A stretch of 37,030 nucleotides of DNA from Bacteroidia bacterium (GTDB taxonomy: Bacteria; Bacteroidota; Bacteroidia; Palsa-965). The notes beneath the pieces were generated by a model. The model was not told where the DNA came from. It did no database searches and was given only the letters and a program-made list of their open reading frames with translations. Location of the stretch: NCBI GenBank assembly GCA_023151315.1, contig JAKLJE010000007.1, positions 1 to 37,030 on the forward strand, read 5' to 3'. Each line of letters starts with the position of its first letter. Position 1 is the first letter of the stretch. The translations under genes were made by a program, and so were the position numbers. This document shows, in pieces, positions 32,818 to 37,030 of the stretch.

Positions 32818-34209
32818 ATGAAAAAGCTGCACATCATCATTCTCATCTTCACGCTGGCGTTCAGCTCGAAAGAAGCTAAAAGTCAAACACCGCCTCAGGT
32901 AGTTGTTGATTCACTACAGGCGATTCTGAATCAGGCATTGCCATCCAATTTTCAGAACAGCGGAGTGATCATGTCGGTTTATGCTCCCGGGCAATGGACG
33001 TGGTCAGGCGCTGCCGGCAACGGAATCGCAGGCATCACTGCTCAGCAACCGCAAACGAATGCTTCAGTTACCGATCGCTTCAGAGTCGGAAGCATCACAA
33101 AAATGATGGTGGCCGTGTGCATTTTGAAACTTGAAGAAGACGGACTGCTGTCGATAGAAGATCCGATTGATATGTATCTGCGACCAACGTTGGTGAATGA
33201 CACGATTGCTCCTTCCGACACGGTGCGCATCCGTCATCTGCTCAACCATACAAGCGGAATTGCCAACTCTGCAAACAACACTTCTTGTCAGCAAAACGTA
33301 CTGACCAACCCGCTTGGGAGTCATTCTCTGGAAGAAGCAATCTATTGCGGCGCAAGTCAGGGAGAACTATTCCCGCCGGAATTCGCATGGGGCTACAGCA
33401 ATACCAACTACTCCATTCTTGCTATGATTATCGAAACAATTACCGGTCAGAGCTATAGTTCTTATCTGACGCAAACAATCATCACGCCTCTGAATCTTAC
33501 GCAAACGGAAATTCCTGTCAACAATCAAATCTCCGGACCACACATGGGGTGTTACTGGAATATCGGGAACTGGATTGACCTCACGATTATCAATCCCACT
33601 ACTTACACAGGCTGGGCAGATGTTGTTTCCACTACTCAGGATCTGATCACATTTTATGCAGCATTGCGAAACGGACAACTGATCGATTCAACTTCATGGA
33701 CGGAAATGCAAACGATGTATCCCGGAACATTCGGTTATGGATTGGGTCTTGATTTCTATACAATCACATCGCAGAACTATGTTGGACATTACGGAGAAGT
33801 TGCAAATACAAGCGGATTGTTCTTCGCCGATATTCACAGCTCATTGTGTCCAAACGGATATTACATTGCATACAACTTCAACATTCAGGGTGCTGATATG
33901 CAAACCTACATAGACGTTCCTGTTTTATTGTTCCTCAATAACAACGTGAACAGTGTGACAGAAATGAATACTTCCGAAAAGTTTCAGGTTTTCCCGAATC
34001 CTTGTACTCATTATTTACAAATTAAGACCAACGATAATGCTTTGACGTCTATCACGATGACAGATCTATCGGGGCGAATAGTAAATCCGGTAATCACACA
34101 TTCATCCGGCGTACAACTTCTCGATGTTTCCGTTTTGCCACGAGGTGCTTACATTCTGACCATCACCGAAGGAATGTATACAGAAACGCACAAAGTGATT
34201 CTTGAATAA
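32818..34209 (+). CDS. Secreted serine hydrolase (beta-lactamase class C family) with T9SS sorting domain
   Basis: The 463-aa product has a signal peptide (1-22) and a beta-lactamase/DD-peptidase fold with the full active-site set: Ser92-x-x-Lys95 (GSITKMM), Tyr193-Ser194-Asn195 (GYSNTNYSI) and His324-Tyr325-Gly326 (VGHYGEVAN). The KTG-like position being HYG is usual for the esterase/D-aminopeptidase branch of class C, so it is more likely a peptidase or esterase than an antibiotic-resistance enzyme. Residues about 388-463 form a T9SS sorting domain (FQVFPNPCTHYLQI, ending THKVILE). The substrate is unknown. TAGTTTCG (32806-32813) ends 4 nt before the ATG. The stop overlaps the next gene by one base (TAATG). 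Confidence 0.9.
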   Translation: MKKLHIIILIFTLAFSSKEAKSQTPPQVVVDSLQAILNQALPSNFQNSGVIMSVYAPGQWTWSGAAGNGIAGITAQQPQTNASVTDRFRVGSITKMMVAVCILKLEEDGLLSIEDPIDMYLRPTLVNDTIAPSDTVRIRHLLNHTSGIANSANNTSCQQNVLTNPLGSHSLEEAIYCGASQGELFPPEFAWGYSNTNYSILAMIIETITGQSYSSYLTQTIITPLNLTQTEIPVNNQISGPHMGCYWNIGNWIDLTIINPTTYTGWADVVSTTQDLITFYAALRNGQLIDSTSWTEMQTMYPGTFGYGLGLDFYTITSQNYVGHYGEVANTSGLFFADIHSSLCPNGYYIAYNFNIQGADMQTYIDVPVLLFLNNNVNSVTEMNTSEKFQVFPNPCTHYLQIKTNDNALTSITMTDLSGRIVNPVITHSSGVQLLDVSVLPRGAYILTITEGMYTETHKVILE

Positions 34210-35084
34210 TGTTCAGAAGCGGAGCTGTCAACGTTGCTGCAGGCGCTGCACTCTTCGGATTAATTCCGCTCTTTGTTTCGCTATGCGGAAGTGATTCTGT
34301 TGTGCTGGTCGCTGCAGGTCGTGCAATGTTCGCTGCGTTATTCATCCTGCCTGTTCTATTGATAAGTAAGTCGTCAATCAGAATTAAAAGCAGCACTGCG
34401 ATTCACTACTTTATTTGGTCTTTGAGTTTAAGCGCAGCCATGCTCTCTTACTTTCAGGCAATAAGAACAGGAGGACATGCACTGGCTGGTACAGTCATAG
34501 GAGTTCAACCTGTATTTGTTGCATTAGCAGCACGCATTCTTTTAAAAGAAAACATCAGGCCTTCAACAATTATCGTTTCCGTAATTTCTCTATCGGGCGT
34601 TCTGATGATCGGTTTATCAACTGGTATTCGCGACGTAAGTACAGATGCTGTTCTTTGGGCATTGCTGAGTGCTGCGTTACTAGGTATCAATTTCACTTAT
34701 CATCTCAAATTTCTCAGCACAGAACCTGTTTTGCGTCTTGTGTTCTATCAGTCATTCTTTCAGATTCCAATCCTGTTGTGCTTCGCGCCGTTTTGTTCCG
34801 GCGGATTGCAGCTGTCATCTTTGCTTCCGATGATGTGTCTCGGAATTGTTTGTACAGCAGGAGCATATCTCCTTATTTATCATGGCTCCAGAAGTATCAA
34901 ATCACAACACATCGGTTTATTTCAGATCACTGAAAACATTGTTCCTGTTATAACAGGAGTTTTGATTATGAATGAATCCGTTTCTCTTGACATGCTTGCG
35001 GGTATTCTTTTGATTATTGTTCCCGTTATCGTGCTATCCTTACACTCAAGCGCAAAGAACTCCGTTACCGCCGGTAATTCCTGA
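34209..35084 (+). CDS. EamA-family (DMT) transporter
   Basis: The 291-aa inner-membrane protein of the drug/metabolite transporter superfamily has about ten hydrophobic helices in two EamA repeats. The first contains GAALFGLIPLFVSLCG and HALAGTVIGVQPVFVALAAR; the second contains LLGINFTYHLKFL and IGLFQITENIVPVITGVLIM. Members export amino acids or other small metabolites, but the substrate is not visible here. The ATG shares one base with the serine hydrolase stop, so the two are translated together. A hydrolase releasing a compound and a transporter moving it is one possible reading, with no direct support. Confidence 0.88.
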   Translation: MFRSGAVNVAAGAALFGLIPLFVSLCGSDSVVLVAAGRAMFAALFILPVLLISKSSIRIKSSTAIHYFIWSLSLSAAMLSYFQAIRTGGHALAGTVIGVQPVFVALAARILLKENIRPSTIIVSVISLSGVLMIGLSTGIRDVSTDAVLWALLSAALLGINFTYHLKFLSTEPVLRLVFYQSFFQIPILLCFAPFCSGGLQLSSLLPMMCLGIVCTAGAYLLIYHGSRSIKSQHIGLFQITENIVPVITGVLIMNESVSLDMLAGILLIIVPVIVLSLHSSAKNSVTAGNS

Positions 35085-35484
35085 CGACCACTTATCGTCG
35101 CGCGAAATCCGATTAATGTGGCCGCTCCGCCACATACACAGAACCATTATCCTTTCTTTATCTGTCGTCGTAATATTGAATGGAAATCAGGATGAAACCT
35201 GACTACAGATTAAAAGCTCATTGAAATAATAGTAGTAAAAAAGACTTGAAGAGCCGGGCCCTGAGCCCTAAGGGTGTCAACAGATTGCCGGCGTATTCGG
35301 GGATGTTGCGTCAGCAGTAAGTTACACCCGGCTCTTTAAATGTGGCTTGTTTCGTTCTTAAGAACGGAATCTCAATAAGACGGGACACGGAAATTAACCC
35401 CACTTAAACCGTGTCCTGTCACCGCAAAAACGATCTGCAATCAACGCAGACAAAAAATAAAATAACCCTATAAAATCAAGTGCC
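35085..35484 (+). other. 400-bp non-coding stretch with several strong RNA hairpins
   Basis: No gene is seen. In order it holds ATGTGGC/GCCACAT (35116-35135); a large folded element closed by AAGAGCCGGG (35249-35258) with CCCGGCTCTT (35327-35336); the perfect 14-bp palindrome CGTTCTTAAGAACG (35353-35366); and a 12-bp stem (35379-35390 with 35409-35420, one G:U, 18-nt loop). None has a proper T-run, so they are not ordinary terminators. The stretch could be the leader of the 42-codon gene that follows. Confidence 0.6.
35249..35337 (+). ncRNA. Candidate structured RNA element upstream of a 42-aa peptide gene
   Basis: A 10-bp closing stem (35249-35258 with 35327-35336) encloses an inner pairing GGGTGT(C)AAC (35272-35281) with GTTACACCC (35321-35329). 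The two stems share the CCC at 35327-35329, so they compete or stack. Small hairpins are possible in the centre (CCG/CGG near 35288-35300, TGC/GCA near 35307-35316). It resembles no riboswitch or known RNA class I can name. Whether it is transcribed is unknown. Confidence 0.35.
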
Positions 35485-35613
35485 ATGAAAAAGTCGGTAA
35501 ACAAGAGAGGAGACGTTCACAGTGTGAATGGCCTCGGCACGATCAGCATTCTTTTTGGTGTTCTTTGTGTTGGTTTTATTATCTATAACGTGTTAAACGT
35601 TATTCTTTCCTGA
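35485..35613 (+). CDS. Small membrane peptide, 42 aa
   Basis: The frame ATG 35485 to TGA 35613 encodes a 42-residue peptide with a basic N-terminus (MKKSVNKRGDVHSVNG) and one transmembrane segment (ISILFGVLCVGFIIYNVL, about 20-37). It is followed 10 nt after the stop by a strong terminator and preceded by about 260 nt of structured sequence, so it looks like an independent small transcript. No family is recognised. A small membrane modulator or a type I toxin-like peptide are both possible. Evidence is the frame, the hydrophobic segment and the clean transcript boundaries, so the call is moderate. Confidence 0.55.
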   Translation: MKKSVNKRGDVHSVNGLGTISILFGVLCVGFIIYNVLNVILS

Positions 35614-35623
35614 GTGTGTGTGG

Positions 35624-35657
35624 ACCCTGACGTCGTGAGAAGCGTCAGGGTTTTTTT
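35624..35657 (+). terminator. Strong rho-independent terminator after the 42-aa gene
   Basis: The perfect 9-bp stem ACCCTGACG (35624-35632) with CGTCAGGGT (35643-35651), a 10-nt loop and a T7 run (35651-35657) make it the clearest terminator in the window. Confidence 0.92.
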
Positions 35658-35742
35658 GTGACTTTGTCACAGCTGTATTACAATATGAGATTTTCAATAC
35701 GATTGTTCAACGTCCCCCCGAACAAATCAATACTATCTCATT

Positions 35743-37030
35743 ATGAAAGTTATTTTACTTACCGCGTTTGCAGCAATTCAAATTTCTGCGAATGCCCAAC
35801 TCCAAACCAGTGAAAGGCTTGATGTCAACCAGATATCAACCGTCATTCACTCCAATGGAGATCTTTTCTACGATTACATTAATGCAACATTCACGGTTCC
35901 GGCTGACAGTACTACCAACACAATTTACATGGGAGCTGCCTGGATCGGCGGACTGGACACTTCAGGAGCATTGCACGTGGCTGCTCAAACTTATCGCCAA
36001 AGCGGAAGTGATTTTTTTCAAGGACCTGTTATGAACAGTTCTTCTTATTCACCTGTAACCGATGCGCAGTGGGATAAAGTTTGGAAAGTGAACAAAACCT
36101 CGATCGATTCATTCCTCATCAACGCTCAAAACCCGATTCCGTTTTATTCAATTCCATCATCTATTCTCAATTGGCCGGGCAACGGAAATACTGCATTAGG
36201 TCAGTCGCCACAGCTGGCTCCGTTTGTGGATGTTGATGGAGATGGAATTTACAATCCACAGAGCGGTGATTATCCTTGCATCAAAGGAGATCAGGCATTG
36301 TTTGTGATTTTCAACGACGACCGAAACATTCACACCGAAAGCGATGGAAGAAAATTCGGAATTGAAGTACATGCAATGCTGTACGCTTATTCCGCACCCG
36401 GAACGTGGCTCGACAGTACCGTTTTTCTGAACTACAAACTATTCAACCGAAGTGATACAAACTATACGGACATGTATTGGGGTCAATGGACTGATTTTGA
36501 TCTTGGAGCATATCAAGACGACTATCTCGGCTGCGATGTAACAACGGGAACAGTTTACGTTTATAATGGAGATAGCATTGATGGGAATTCTGCAATCCCC
36601 ACTAATGGTGCTTATGGTATCAATCCTCCTTCTCAAGGTTTGGTTACGCTTCGTGGCCCCGAGGCCGATGCGGGTGACGGAATGGATAATAATAGGAACG
36701 GAATATTAGATGAACCCGGTGAAACTTGTGGGCTATGGTATTTTGTTGCTTATGAGAATTACCCTGGTGTAATGGGAAATCCAACTCAAGCCAATCATTA
36801 TTATAATTATTTGCAAGGAAGGTGGAAAGACTCCTCTTTTGTAACACATGGAGGCAACGGCTATGGTGGTACAACTCCGTACATGGTCATGTATCCCGAA
36901 GATTCAGATCCTTCAGGAGCCTGTGGCAACTGGGTTCCTTTACCTCCATGGTCAGAAATCAGTGCTCAGAATAATCCCGGCGACAGAAGAGGTGTTCCTT
37001 CTACAGGACCATTTTCATTGCCGGCAGGGA
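35743..37030 (+). CDS. Secreted protein, paralog of the gene at 25867 (3' end beyond window)
   Basis: An open frame from ATG 35743 runs off the right edge with at least 429 codons. It has a signal peptide (MKVILLTAFAAIQISANAQ). Its beta domain shares WIGGLDTSGALHVAAQTYRQ, WDKVWKVN, LAPFVDVDGDGIYNPQSGDY and FVIFND with the protein at 25867. A second DxDxD-type loop is GDGMDNNRNGILDEPGE (about residue 316), which could bind calcium. A T9SS sorting domain is expected beyond the edge by analogy with its paralog, but it is not visible. Function unknown. Confidence 0.85.
   Translation, partial: MKVILLTAFAAIQISANAQLQTSERLDVNQISTVIHSNGDLFYDYINATFTVPADSTTNTIYMGAAWIGGLDTSGALHVAAQTYRQSGSDFFQGPVMNSSSYSPVTDAQWDKVWKVNKTSIDSFLINAQNPIPFYSIPSSILNWPGNGNTALGQSPQLAPFVDVDGDGIYNPQSGDYPCIKGDQALFVIFNDDRNIHTESDGRKFGIEVHAMLYAYSAPGTWLDSTVFLNYKLFNRSDTNYTDMYWGQWTDFDLGAYQDDYLGCDVTTGTVYVYNGDSIDGNSAIPTNGAYGINPPSQGLVTLRGPEADAGDGMDNNRNGILDEPGETCGLWYFVAYENYPGVMGNPTQANHYYNYLQGRWKDSSFVTHGGNGYGGTTPYMVMYPEDSDPSGACGNWVPLPPWSEISAQNNPGDRRGVPSTGPFSLPAG

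Noticed and set aside
35249-35337. A tRNA or known riboswitch in the folded element
   Set aside because: There is no T-loop GTTCRA, no D-arm pattern and no conserved riboswitch core I know, so it is left as an unnamed structured element.

Overview
The window looks like a piece of a Bacteroidota chromosome (Chitinophagales/Sphingobacteriales grade is my guess, from gene content only). The signs are at least four secreted proteins with type IX secretion (T9SS) C-terminal sorting domains, promoters with the TAnnTTTG -7 element typical of the phylum, a Bacteroidota-style 47-bp type II-C CRISPR repeat with matching tracrRNA, a sufABCDSE operon followed by DUF59 and DUF2480 genes, and a periplasmic Reg_prop two-component system. 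No tRNA, rRNA, transposase or phage gene was seen.

Region 1 (1-6000) is a compact type II-C CRISPR-Cas locus. A CRISPR array (11 full repeats, one cut by the window edge, 11 spacers of 29-30 nt) is read on the + strand and ends at a 10-bp-stem terminator. It converges on the minus-strand operon cas9-cas1-cas2. The tracrRNA lies head-to-head with cas9 on the + strand. Its anti-repeat pairs with the first 22 nt of the repeat, and it ends in a terminator hairpin. Every catalytic residue I looked for in Cas9 and Cas1 is present, so the system looks functional.

Region 2 (6000-10000) holds a lipoprotein of unknown function, a 450-bp stretch of decayed small repeats, a long PurF-like amidophosphoribosyltransferase, and a membrane protein whose start codon overlaps the purF-like stop.

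Region 3 (9977-17025, minus strand) is an Fe-S cluster assembly operon: A-type carrier, sufB, sufC, sufD, sufS, sufE, a DUF59 (SufT-like) gene, a DUF2480 gene and a small secreted protein. It has a clear promoter and a perfect 17-bp palindrome at the predicted transcription start. Two palindromic insert-like repeats sit in its gaps.

Region 4 (17164-27390) holds a 1087-aa T9SS adhesin-like protein with seven cysteine-containing Ig-like modules, thiL (thiamine-phosphate kinase), a T9SS protein plus collagen-like protein pair, a long helical protein of unknown function, and a T9SS-sorted secreted protein.

Region 5 (27493-37030) holds a Reg_prop/LytS-type sensor kinase and its LytTR regulator, a second helical protein paralogous to the one in region 4, a T9SS-sorted serine hydrolase overlapping an EamA transporter, a 400-bp structured non-coding stretch leading to a 42-codon membrane peptide with a strong terminator, and a truncated paralog of the secreted protein at 25867.

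A pattern crossing regions 4 and 5 is that five genes have a TAnnTTTG-like element ending only 3-4 nt before the ATG, which would give leaderless mRNAs.
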